The notes under the pieces were generated by a model that had not been told where the DNA came from, ran no database searches, and saw only the letters and a program-made list of their open reading frames with translations. Of a stretch of 20,881 nt of DNA, positions 7,032 to 14,549 are shown one piece after another (position 1 is the first letter of the stretch; each line of letters opens with the position of its first letter). Location: the NCBI GenBank assembly GCA_035644475.1, contig DASQOL010000137.1:1-20881 (forward strand), read 5' to 3'. This DNA comes from FEN-1219 sp035644475 (lineage in GTDB: Bacteria > Pseudomonadota > Gammaproteobacteria > Steroidobacterales > Rariloculaceae). A program made the translations under genes and the position numbers.

Positions 7032-8444
7032 CTAACGCGCCGCGACGAGCCGGACCGGAACCTCCGCCGTCGCGCACCGTCCCGCGAGATCGGCTGCGAG
7101 CTTCGCCGCTTGCGCGCGCAACTCCGGAACTGCGGTGTGCTCCCAGAAGGCCGCCCGGCACGCGGGTCCGAGCACGTACAGGCCCCGAACCGGGCCGGAA
7201 GCACCGAGCACCCCGCCGACGTCGTCGGTCACATAGCCGAGGCCGAGCGGATCGGCGAGCAGTAGGCCCTGCTCGAGCAACCGGCGCTCGAGCGGCCGGC
7301 TGCTCGACTTCGCGAAGCTCGCGCCCGTGCAGTTGACGACCCAGTCGTAACGTTCGGCAACGGTTTCCGTCGAGCCGCGCGGCTGCACGTCGACCACGAT
7401 CGAGTCGCCGCGGTCCACGCCGCCGCGCACGCGCCCCGCGCGAATCACGACGCGGCCGCGCGCGCGCAGCGCGGCAATTCGGCCCGCCTGGGCGGGCGGC
7501 AGGCGATGCCGGTGCACGTCCCAGAAGGGCCGCAGCAGCCGCACGAATCGCCGCCGATCGGCGGCGCAGAGCTCCGCCCAGATTCGCGGCGCAAGCGGCC
7601 GCAGCGCATCGAACGCCGCCTGCCAGCCGACGCCGTGCTCGTCGGCGGCCGCGGCGACGCTACGCAGCGCGGCGACGATGCCGCGCAAGCCGTTGACGGC
7701 GACGCCGGCGGCCAACGCCCGGTGCAGGTCCGTGGGCAACGTCTCGCGCCGCGCACGATGCGCGCGCGGCAGCAGGCCGCGGCGCGAGACGGCGTGCACC
7801 GGACCGCGGTGTCCGCGCTCCTCGAGCGCGAGCACCACGTCGACGGCGGTGAGGCCCGTGCCGATCAGCAGCACGGCAGCCCCCGGCGCGATCTTCGCGA
7901 GATCTTCGTGCCGCGACGGCTCGCGCAGGTAGCGCGTCGCGCTCGCCGGCAACGCGCCGCCGAACGGATCCGCGGGCGCGGGATGGCCCGTTGCGAGCAC
8001 GACGGCGTCGCCGCGGAGCTCGCGGCCGTCGGCCAGCGAGACGGCGAACCCGCCGGCCGTCCGCTCGACGTCCGTCGCGCGCGCCCCCATCTCCACCGTG
8101 AGACGCGCGTGCGGCGCCTCCGTGCAGGCCGCGATCAGCGCGCGCTCGAGATACTCGCCGTAGTCGCTTCTGCGGACGAACTCGGCGCCGTGGGTGGCGT
8201 GGCCGCCGCGGCGCCGCCAACGCAAGAAGTGCTCGGGATCGTCGCCGTAGAGGCTCATCTGATCGGCGCGCGTATTGAGCAGATGGCTCGCGGATGCGGT
8301 GCCGTAGGCGAGCCCGCGGCCGACGCGGTCGCCGCTCTCGACGAGCGTGATGCTCGAAGCCGCGCCGCGCCGCACGAGCTCCGCGGCGAGGGCGACTCCG
8401 CTGAAGCCGCCGCCGATGATGATCACACGCTCCGAGTGGTGCAT
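7032..8444 (-). CDS. FAD/NAD(P)-binding oxidoreductase (COG4529-like)
   Basis: Start ATG at 8444 (reverse) is preceded by AAGGAG with 7-nt spacing and gives 470 residues; the open frame extends further upstream but without support. The N-terminus is a Rossmann FAD site, VIIIGGGFSGVALAAEL (7-23), followed by an acidic residue in LVES at 34-37. A second dinucleotide fold, VLLIGTGLTAVDVVLALEERG, starts at 191, and ATGHPAPAD at 151-159 is the family's second FAD motif. VVNCTG and YVTDDVGGVLG-like segments near the C-terminus match the same family (FAD-NAD(P)-binding, often annotated as hydroxyacylglutathione-like or SidA-like oxidoreductases). The substrate is unknown. It is convergent with the upstream operon across the REPIN and divergent from the GH15 operon, sharing a 235-bp intergenic region. 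Confidence 0.88.
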   Translation of the reverse strand: MHHSERVIIIGGGFSGVALAAELVRRGAASSITLVESGDRVGRGLAYGTASASHLLNTRADQMSLYGDDPEHFLRWRRRGGHATHGAEFVRRSDYGEYLERALIAACTEAPHARLTVEMGARATDVERTAGGFAVSLADGRELRGDAVVLATGHPAPADPFGGALPASATRYLREPSRHEDLAKIAPGAAVLLIGTGLTAVDVVLALEERGHRGPVHAVSRRGLLPRAHRARRETLPTDLHRALAAGVAVNGLRGIVAALRSVAAAADEHGVGWQAAFDALRPLAPRIWAELCAADRRRFVRLLRPFWDVHRHRLPPAQAGRIAALRARGRVVIRAGRVRGGVDRGDSIVVDVQPRGSTETVAERYDWVVNCTGASFAKSSSRPLERRLLEQGLLLADPLGLGYVTDDVGGVLGASGPVRGLYVLGPACRAAFWEHTAVPELRAQAAKLAADLAGRCATAEVPVRLVAAR

Positions 8445-8679
8445 CCTTGGCTCCTTCCAGTGCTCGTTCTGCGACCGGTGCCCCCCAATTGTTCCGGCGC
8501 GGGGGCTACATTGCAGTCGTAGTTGGGTCACAAGCCGGTCACGTGCCGTGCCGCCCGCGCGGGCGTGGCGACGAGGCTGGCCGCGCGCAAGCTCTTGAAC
8601 ACGTTTAGATTTGGAGGTGGGGTCTAGGCCCGGATTTTGCAGTAGCAACGCTTGGTGTGGCATCGAGCTAGGGATGGGC
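8445..8679. promoter_or_regulatory. Divergent promoter region between the oxidoreductase and GH15 genes
   Basis: This 235-bp region between two divergent starts must carry both promoters. GGTCAC at 8526-8531 and 8537-8542 repeat with 11-bp phase. A weak -35/-10 pair (TTGTGA, 17 bp, TGTAGC) can be read on the minus strand starting inside the repeat. No strong sigma-70 or sigma-54 promoter is evident for the plus-strand operon. Confidence 0.4.
8526..8542 (+). promoter_or_regulatory. Candidate regulator site GGTCAC-N5-GGTCAC
   Basis: Two perfect GGTCAC hexamers start at 8526 and 8537, 11 bp apart, with a weak third copy (AGTCGT) 11 bp earlier at 8515. The layout matches the array at 1543-1575: one degenerate copy followed by two perfect ones. 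It lies 80 bp upstream of the minus-strand oxidoreductase start. Confidence 0.45.
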
Positions 8680-10053
8680 ATGCCCGTGACGTTTGGCTTT
8701 CGTCCGACGGAGGACCTCGAGCAATGGCTCGGTCGCGAATACCGGCACGCCGCGACCGCCATGCTGAGGAGCGTCTCCGCGTGCGACATCGTCAAAGAGC
8801 GACCGGGCTTCGGGCAGACCGTGCGCCCGGTCGCGGGCTCCGTCGTGGCGTCGCCGGTGCTCGCGGCCTACGACCCGGATCCGGACTATTTCTTTCACTG
8901 GTTCCGCGACTCCGCGATCGTCATCGACGCCGTGCGTCTGCTCTTCGAAGCGGAACAGCTCGGCGCCGAGGCGCTCACGCACTTCGCCGACTTCGTGCGC
9001 TTCAGCCTGTCTCTGCGATCCCTCGACGGGCGCACGCTCGTTGCGGGGCCCGACTGGCGACGGAAGGTCACGCCGGAATTCGAGCAGTACCTCCGCGGCG
9101 ACGACCTGCTCGCCGTCCGGGGCGACGCGGTCTACGCGGACACGCGCGTCAATCCGGACGGCACGCTCGACCTCTCGCGCTGGTCGCGACCGCAGCACGA
9201 CGGCGCGCCGTTACGAGCGGCCACCGTGCTCCGGTGGTTGCGAACGGTGCGCAACCGCCGCGCGAACGACGTGCCCGCGGAGCTGCTCACCGACGCCGAG
9301 CGCCTGCTGCGTATCGACCTCGCGTTGACGGCGGCCCGCTGGCGCGAGCCTTCCGTGGACATCTGGGAGGAAGAGCTCGGGCTGCACTACTTCACGCTGC
9401 GCGTGTCCGCGGCGGCGTTGAACGACGGCGCGGACTGGCTCCGCGCTCGAGGAGAAGTGGCCGAGGCGACCGCGCTGCGCTCCGAAGCCCAGGCGATTCG
9501 TGAGGCGCTCGATCGTTTCTGGCTGGACGAAGCGGGCCACTACGCGTCGCGCGTCATGCCGCCGGGCGCGGCGTCGACCAAGCTGCTCGACATCGCCGTG
9601 ATACTCGCCGCCGTTCACGCCGCCGACGGCGGCGACGCACATTCCGCGCGCGATCCCCGAATCCACGCCACGCTCGCAAAGCTCGAGCAGCTCTTCGACC
9701 GGCTCTATCCGATCAATCGAGGGCGGCCGCGCGCACGCGCCCCCGCGATGGGCCGCTACGAAGGCGACGTCTACTATTCCGGCGGTGCGTACTACTTCTC
9801 GACGCTCGGCGCCTCGGAGCTCTGCTTCCTCGCCGCCGCGGCCCATGCGCCCGGCAGCGAAGCGCACGCGCATTGGGTGGCGCACGGCGACCAGTTTCTC
9901 GAGACGGTTCGCGCCTTCACGCCGGCGAGCGGGGATCTTTCCGAGCAGTTCGATCAGCGCACGGGCGCACCGGCGTCGGCGAAGCATCTCGCGTGGAGCT
10001 ACGCCGCCTTCATCTCGTGCGTGACGGCGCGCCGGGCGGTGGTGTCCCCGTGA
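8680..10053 (+). CDS. GH15 glucoamylase (glucan 1,4-alpha-glucosidase family)
   Basis: From ATG 8680 (AGGGA five bases upstream) the protein has 457 residues, the normal size of a GH15 catalytic domain. It begins directly with catalytic sequence and has no signal peptide, so it is probably cytoplasmic unless the start is the upstream TTG 8611. Family landmarks are VVASPVLAAYDPDPDYFFHWFRDSA near 55-80; DIWEEELGLHYFT, with the expected general acid E230; the SGGAYYFSTL segment; and LSEQFDQRTGAPASAKHLAWSYAAF, with the expected general base E422. The known reaction is release of beta-D-glucose from non-reducing ends of alpha-glucans or related oligosaccharides; trehalose or isomaltose specificity cannot be excluded. 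The stop overlaps the GTG of the ABC transporter gene (GTGA), so the two are co-translated. Confidence 0.92.
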   Translation: MPVTFGFRPTEDLEQWLGREYRHAATAMLRSVSACDIVKERPGFGQTVRPVAGSVVASPVLAAYDPDPDYFFHWFRDSAIVIDAVRLLFEAEQLGAEALTHFADFVRFSLSLRSLDGRTLVAGPDWRRKVTPEFEQYLRGDDLLAVRGDAVYADTRVNPDGTLDLSRWSRPQHDGAPLRAATVLRWLRTVRNRRANDVPAELLTDAERLLRIDLALTAARWREPSVDIWEEELGLHYFTLRVSAAALNDGADWLRARGEVAEATALRSEAQAIREALDRFWLDEAGHYASRVMPPGAASTKLLDIAVILAAVHAADGGDAHSARDPRIHATLAKLEQLFDRLYPINRGRPRARAPAMGRYEGDVYYSGGAYYFSTLGASELCFLAAAAHAPGSEAHAHWVAHGDQFLETVRAFTPASGDLSEQFDQRTGAPASAKHLAWSYAAFISCVTARRAVVSP

Positions 10054-11858
10054 GCGCGGCGAACGACACGAGCAGCACGCAGGATCTCGCCGAAGCCGCG
10101 CGAACCGGGCCCATCAAGCAGGCCCGCATGATCTGGGCTGCGATCTTCGCGTCGCCCGTGGGCCGGCGAGTGATCGTGCTGCTCTCCGTGCTCGTGGCGG
10201 CGATCCTCGCGACGAGCTACGGGCAAGTGATCCTCAACCGCTGGCAAAAGCCGTTCTACGACGCGATCACCCGCCGCGATCTGCACGACTTTCTCTACCA
10301 GCTCGGCGTGTACGTCGCGATCGTCGCGAGCCTGCTCGTTCTCGACGTCGCGCAGCGCTGGCTCACCGAGACCTTCAAGTTCCGGCTCCGCGAAGGCTTG
10401 ACGCACGACCTCGTGCGGCTGTGGATGGCTCCGCGGCGCGCGTTCTGGCTCGCCACCGGCGGCGGCGCCATGGGAGTGAACCCCGATCAACGGATGAGCG
10501 AGGATGCCAACAAGCTCTGCGACATCTCGACCGATCTCTCGATCGGCCTGTTCCGCTCGGGAGTGTTGCTCGTGAGCTTCGCGGGCGTGCTCTGGACCAT
10601 TTCCGAGGATTTCACGTTCCGCGTCGGCGGCGTGGACTACGCCGTGCCGGGCTTCATGCTGTGGGCCGCGCTCTCGTACGCCGTGCTGGGCTCGCTGCTC
10701 TCCTATTGGGTGGGCCGGAGCCTGGTTCGCTTGAACGCCGACCGCTACGCGCGCGAGGCGGACCTGCGCTTCGCGCTCGTCCGCATCAGCGAGCACGTCG
10801 ACGGCATCGCTCTCGCCGAAGGCGAGGCCGACGAGCGGCGCCGCGTCGAAACGCACCTCGGCAACGTGATGATCGCCATGCGGCGGCTCGTGCGCGGCCT
10901 CACCAATCTCACTTGGGTGACCGCCGGGTTCGGCTGGATCACAGGCATAGCGCCGATCCTCATCGCGGCGCCGCTGTACTTCGGCGGCAAGACCACCTTC
11001 GGCGGCATGATGATGGCGGCGGCGGCCTTCACGCAGGCGCAGGGCTCGCTGCGCTGGTTCGTCGACAACTTCGGCGCGCTGGCGGACTGGCGAGCCACGC
11101 TGCTGCGCGTCGCGAACTTTCGGTCTGCGCTACTCGCCACCGAATCGCAGCACGCTGCCGAGACCCGGATCGAATACGCGGAAGGCGCGCCCGGCGAGAT
11201 GACCTTCGACGGGCTCGAGGTCGATTCGCCCGTGGGACGCGAGGCGTTCGACGAGCAACACGTCGTGATCCGCGCCGGCGAGCACGTGCTGATCTGCGGA
11301 GCGCCGGGCGAGGGCAAGACGCCGTTGTTCCGCGCCCTGTCGGGCTTGTGGCCCTGGGGCAGCGGCCGGATCACCCGGCCGCGCGGCGAATCCGTGATGT
11401 ACGTGCCGCGCGGCACGCCGTATCTGCCCCGCGGCACGCTGCGGGAAGTGCTCGCCTACCCGCTGGTCACCGACCGCTTCGTGGACCGCGCCTACGTGAA
11501 GGCGCTCGAGCGCACGGGTCTCGCCCGGTACGCGGGGAACCTCGACGCGAGCCGACGATGGGATCGCGAGCTCAGCGAGGACGAGCAGATGGCGTTGGGG
11601 CTCGCGCGCGTGGTGTTGCACGCGCCACCCTGGGTAGTGTTCGACGACACGTTCTCGTCGATGGAGGACGAGACGCTCGAGCGGATCATCGACATGTTCA
11701 TGCGAGACGTCACACGGACGACCATCGTTCACATCGGACGCAGCACGCAGGCGCATCTACCCCTGTTCTCTCGCGTGCTGCACCTCAAGAGGCTCCGAGC
11801 CAAGGCGGACGAAAGAACCCACGGCATGGCCGAACGGATCCTGCGCAGAGCTCGATGA
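10050..11858 (+). CDS. YddA/SbmA-type ABC transporter, fused permease and ATPase, with degenerate ATPase motifs
   Basis: GTG 10050 overlaps the previous stop and gives 602 residues. The N-terminal half is an ABC_membrane_2-type permease with hydrophobic segments near 41-57, 83-101, 166-184, 200-221 and 305-340, plus the family signature NPDQRMSED at 144-152. The C-terminal half is an ATPase domain with a good Walker A (GAPGEGKT, 417-424). The other motifs deviate: Q-loop FLPQ is VPRG (R454), LSGGEQ is LSEDEQ (508-513), Walker B D-E is D532-D533, and the H-loop GHRST is IGRST (G563). Transport may be slow or the ATPase partly regulatory. Related proteins import peptides or exchange acyl-CoA and vitamin-like compounds; the substrate here is unknown. 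Its position between a glucosidase and an S15-like protein does not reveal it. The next gene overlaps by four bases. Confidence 0.88.
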   Translation: MSAANDTSSTQDLAEAARTGPIKQARMIWAAIFASPVGRRVIVLLSVLVAAILATSYGQVILNRWQKPFYDAITRRDLHDFLYQLGVYVAIVASLLVLDVAQRWLTETFKFRLREGLTHDLVRLWMAPRRAFWLATGGGAMGVNPDQRMSEDANKLCDISTDLSIGLFRSGVLLVSFAGVLWTISEDFTFRVGGVDYAVPGFMLWAALSYAVLGSLLSYWVGRSLVRLNADRYAREADLRFALVRISEHVDGIALAEGEADERRRVETHLGNVMIAMRRLVRGLTNLTWVTAGFGWITGIAPILIAAPLYFGGKTTFGGMMMAAAAFTQAQGSLRWFVDNFGALADWRATLLRVANFRSALLATESQHAAETRIEYAEGAPGEMTFDGLEVDSPVGREAFDEQHVVIRAGEHVLICGAPGEGKTPLFRALSGLWPWGSGRITRPRGESVMYVPRGTPYLPRGTLREVLAYPLVTDRFVDRAYVKALERTGLARYAGNLDASRRWDRELSEDEQMALGLARVVLHAPPWVVFDDTFSSMEDETLERIIDMFMRDVTRTTIVHIGRSTQAHLPLFSRVLHLKRLRAKADERTHGMAERILRRAR

Positions 11859-14113
11859 AATCGTTCGCACCGAAAATCCTGCTGCTGCTGGCGACCGCCG
11901 CACCACCAACGCTCGCGCCCGCGCAGGATTTCGGCATAGACGTTCCCGCGAGCGCCGACGACTCCGGCCTGCCCGAGATGATGCGCGACCTCGCCGAGCG
12001 CATCGTGCCCGTCTACCAGGACGACGACTCCGATCGGTACTTGTCGAACCTCGCGGCGCTTCAGCTGGTGCTCGGCGACCCGGCGGCGGCACAAGCCACG
12101 CGGCGGTCGTTGCAGGAGCGGCTGAAAAGCGAGGAAAAGGCGCCGCCGGCCGGCCGCGCGATGGCGTACGAGATCTACACGCAAGCGCGGGCGATCGAAG
12201 CGACGGAGCGCGTCCCCTTCACCACCGCGTACATCCAAGCTTTTCGCGACGCGCTGGAACGCGTCGACGATCTGCACGCCTACGAGCTCGAAGACTCGCT
12301 CACCACGCCCGTCGAGCGGCTGCAGGACACTCTCCAGCGTGAGCTCGACAAGCTGCGCGGCAAGAGCTCCATCGAGCTCGACGAAGCGCTCGATCTCGTC
12401 CGGGCGTGGTTCGCGTTCGAGGCCTATCGCAGCTTCGGCGGCGTAGCGCTGCCGCTGCTCGAAGCGGACAAGGAAAGGCGCTACGTCATCGACGAAGTCA
12501 CGATTCCCGTCGCGAAGGACGCAACCGTCGCGGCGAGGCTGGTGCGCCCGCGAGCCGCCTCGGACGCGAGCCCGCTGCCGACGTTGCTCGAGTTCACGCT
12601 CGACCGTTCGCGCCGCGACGCGCGCGTGTCCGCGGCGCACGGCTACGCCAGCGTGCTCGCGCTTGCGCGCATCGCGGGCGATCCGAAGTCTCGCCCGCGC
12701 GCGCCGTTCGAGTCGGACGGCGACGATGCACGCGCCGTCATCGAGTGGATCGCAAAGCAGCCGTGGAGCGACGGCCGCGTCGGCATGCAGGGCGCGGGTT
12801 ACGGCGGCTTCGTGGCGTGGTCCGCGGCGAAGCAGTTGCCGGCCGCGTTGAAGGCGATCGCGACGTCCGACCCGATGGCGCCCGGCATCGATGTGCCGAT
12901 GTCGAACGGGATCGTGCAGAGCTCCGCCTATCGATGGGTCTACGAGCTCCTGGCTCCGCCCGACGACGAGGGGGCGAACGACGACGCTCGCTGGCGCAGC
13001 GCCGCCGAAGACTGGTACCGCTCGGGCCGCAGCTATCGGGAGCTCCCCGCGCTGCCGGGCCGGGCCAGCGCGATTTTCCGCAATTGGTTGAATCACCCGA
13101 GCTACGACCGGTTCTGGCAGAAATGGCTACCGTCCGGCGAGGAGCTCGCGAGGATGGACATTCCCGTGCTCACCGTCACGGGCTACTACTCCGCGGGCGA
13201 AACCGGCGCGTTGTACTACTTCACGCTGCACCATCGGCACGCCGCGAACGCCGATCATGCATTGCTGATCGGCCCGTTCGACGAGCGCGGCGTCGAGCGC
13301 GGCGCATCGTCCTCGGTTGGCGGGCTCGGCGTCGACCCCGTGGCCCGCATCGACCCGAACGCCGCGCGCTACGAATGGTTCGACCATGTGCTCAAAGACG
13401 CGCAGCGGCCGGCGCTGCTGCGCGCCAACGTCAACTACGAAGTCGCGGGCGCGAACGAATGGCGCCACGCGGACTCGCTCGAAGCGCTCGAGGCGAACCT
13501 TCTGCGCTTCTACCTCGCGGCCTCGCCGAACGGCGCGACGCACGCACTTGCGGCGGAGAAACCCTCGACGCCGATGGCGCTCACCGCGACACTCGACCTT
13601 GGCGATCGCAGCGACGCCGACTGGCAGCCCCCACAGGAGCTCGTCCTCGACGAAGTGCAGCCGCGCCCCGGCGAAGCGCTGTTCGCGACGGAGCCTTTGG
13701 GCGAGCCGGTGGACCTTGCGGGCCGGCTCCGGGGCGAGCTCGACTTCACGGTCAACAAGCAGGACGTGGATCTCGTCATGATGCTGTACGAGCTGCGTCC
13801 CGACGGCCGCTACGCGAAGCTGCTCGACCCCGCCTATACGTTCCGCGCGAGCTACGCGCGCGACCGTGTCCACCGTCGTCTGCTCATGGCAGGCGTGCGG
13901 CAACAGCTGCCGTTTCAGAGCGAGCGGATGGTCGGCCACAGGCTCGAGGCCGGCAGCCGGTTGGTGCTCTCGATCGGGATCGACAAGCGCGCGGACCGGC
14001 AGGTCAACTACGGCGCGGGCAGCGACGTGAGCGAGGAGTCGATCGAGGCTGCGGGCGCGCCGGTGCGGATCCGCTGGCACGAGGGAAGCTTCGTCGAGAT
14101 CCCCGCGCGGTGA
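11855..14113 (+). CDS. Exported CocE/NonD (peptidase S15) family protein, predicted pseudoenzyme
   Basis: From ATG 11855 (ATGA overlap with the ABC gene) the protein has 752 residues. A signal peptide of about 23 residues is followed by an alpha-helical N-terminal region (about 30-215). An alpha/beta-hydrolase domain of S15/CocE type spans about 220-490 (WIAKQPWSDGRVGMQGAGYGGF; RNWLNHPSYDRFWQKW; LLIGPFDERG). A C-terminal jelly-roll beta domain spans about 505-750 (LRFYLAASPNG..., LDFTVNKQDVDLVMMLYEL, GSRLVLSIGIDK). The nucleophile elbow normally G-x-S-Y-x-G is G-A-G315-Y-G-G. The Asp of GYYD is S446, and the His of GP(F/W)DH is E477. All three presumed catalytic residues are therefore absent while the fold looks intact. 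A binding role in the periplasm or at the surface is more likely than hydrolysis. Confidence 0.85.
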   Translation: MKSFAPKILLLLATAAPPTLAPAQDFGIDVPASADDSGLPEMMRDLAERIVPVYQDDDSDRYLSNLAALQLVLGDPAAAQATRRSLQERLKSEEKAPPAGRAMAYEIYTQARAIEATERVPFTTAYIQAFRDALERVDDLHAYELEDSLTTPVERLQDTLQRELDKLRGKSSIELDEALDLVRAWFAFEAYRSFGGVALPLLEADKERRYVIDEVTIPVAKDATVAARLVRPRAASDASPLPTLLEFTLDRSRRDARVSAAHGYASVLALARIAGDPKSRPRAPFESDGDDARAVIEWIAKQPWSDGRVGMQGAGYGGFVAWSAAKQLPAALKAIATSDPMAPGIDVPMSNGIVQSSAYRWVYELLAPPDDEGANDDARWRSAAEDWYRSGRSYRELPALPGRASAIFRNWLNHPSYDRFWQKWLPSGEELARMDIPVLTVTGYYSAGETGALYYFTLHHRHAANADHALLIGPFDERGVERGASSSVGGLGVDPVARIDPNAARYEWFDHVLKDAQRPALLRANVNYEVAGANEWRHADSLEALEANLLRFYLAASPNGATHALAAEKPSTPMALTATLDLGDRSDADWQPPQELVLDEVQPRPGEALFATEPLGEPVDLAGRLRGELDFTVNKQDVDLVMMLYELRPDGRYAKLLDPAYTFRASYARDRVHRRLLMAGVRQQLPFQSERMVGHRLEAGSRLVLSIGIDKRADRQVNYGAGSDVSEESIEAAGAPVRIRWHEGSFVEIPAR

Positions 14114-14549
14114 GGGGCTCTAGGTACGGCGAGCCACGAGCGGAAAACGGATCGCCGGGCGCGATCTGGTGCGCGGTGCGCAAGCTCGCGGCGCGCGCGA
14201 GCGATCTGCGCGTCGACGCCGCGTTGGACGGTCGACACCGGCGAATACTTCTGCGACGTGTTCGTCGTAAAAATGAAGGGTGCGTTCGTGGACGACGACC
14301 GGACCGTCACATTCGGACACGAAGCCCTGCACTGCTTCGGCTTCAACCACGACTGACATCCGCCCACGGCTCAAAGCGGCCTGCGGGCAAGGTCGTCCGG
14401 GGGGCACCTCCATTCATATTGCAGCGTGTCACGGGCAGAGCGAAGTAGCGCTCGGCCGCGGGCCCAGACCTACCACTCCGCATGCAATAGTCCGCGTTCA
14501 CTCTTGAGGAGAATGGCCGTCCCCGATCGACGGCGCGACGTGCTCCACC
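14114..14549. other. 436-bp stretch without an intact gene
   Basis: Its first part holds the metzincin-like fragment listed separately. Bases 14357-14549 show lower GC, no convincing coding frame, no terminator hairpin and no recognisable sigma-70 or sigma-54 promoter. A GAGGAG at 14506-14511 sits only one base before ATG 14513; the 47-codon frame it opens has no recognisable features. Confidence 0.5.
14116..14356 (+). pseudogene. Remnant of a small zinc metalloprotease-like gene (HExxHxxGxxHD end)
   Basis: The frame ending at TGA 14354-14356 reads TVDTGEYFCDVFVVKMKG, DDDRTVTFGHEALHCFGFNHD, stop. HEALHCFGFNHD is a perfect HExxHxxGxxHD metzincin zinc-binding pattern at the extreme C-terminus, preceded by a Cys-containing strand. 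Small bacterial proteins of about 120-150 residues ending in GHE-x2-HC...H-D are familiar, but the function is not established. In this frame the first ATG is only 28 codons before the stop (14273), and no start lies upstream before the CocE stop. The first half of such a gene might continue in the +1 frame (AIWCAVRKLAARASDLRVD), implying a frameshift near 14200-14240. It is therefore called a degraded or truncated gene. The left boundary is approximate. Confidence 0.45.

Noticed and set aside
7227..7238. Single GGTCAC sequences inside coding regions (for example near 7227, 14978)
   Set aside because: Isolated copies without an 11-bp partner are expected by chance in this composition.
10421..11854. 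N-terminal extension that would make the CocE-like gene 1230 codons long
   Set aside because: The extra part is the out-of-frame shadow of the ABC transporter. A signal peptide starts cleanly at ATG 11855.
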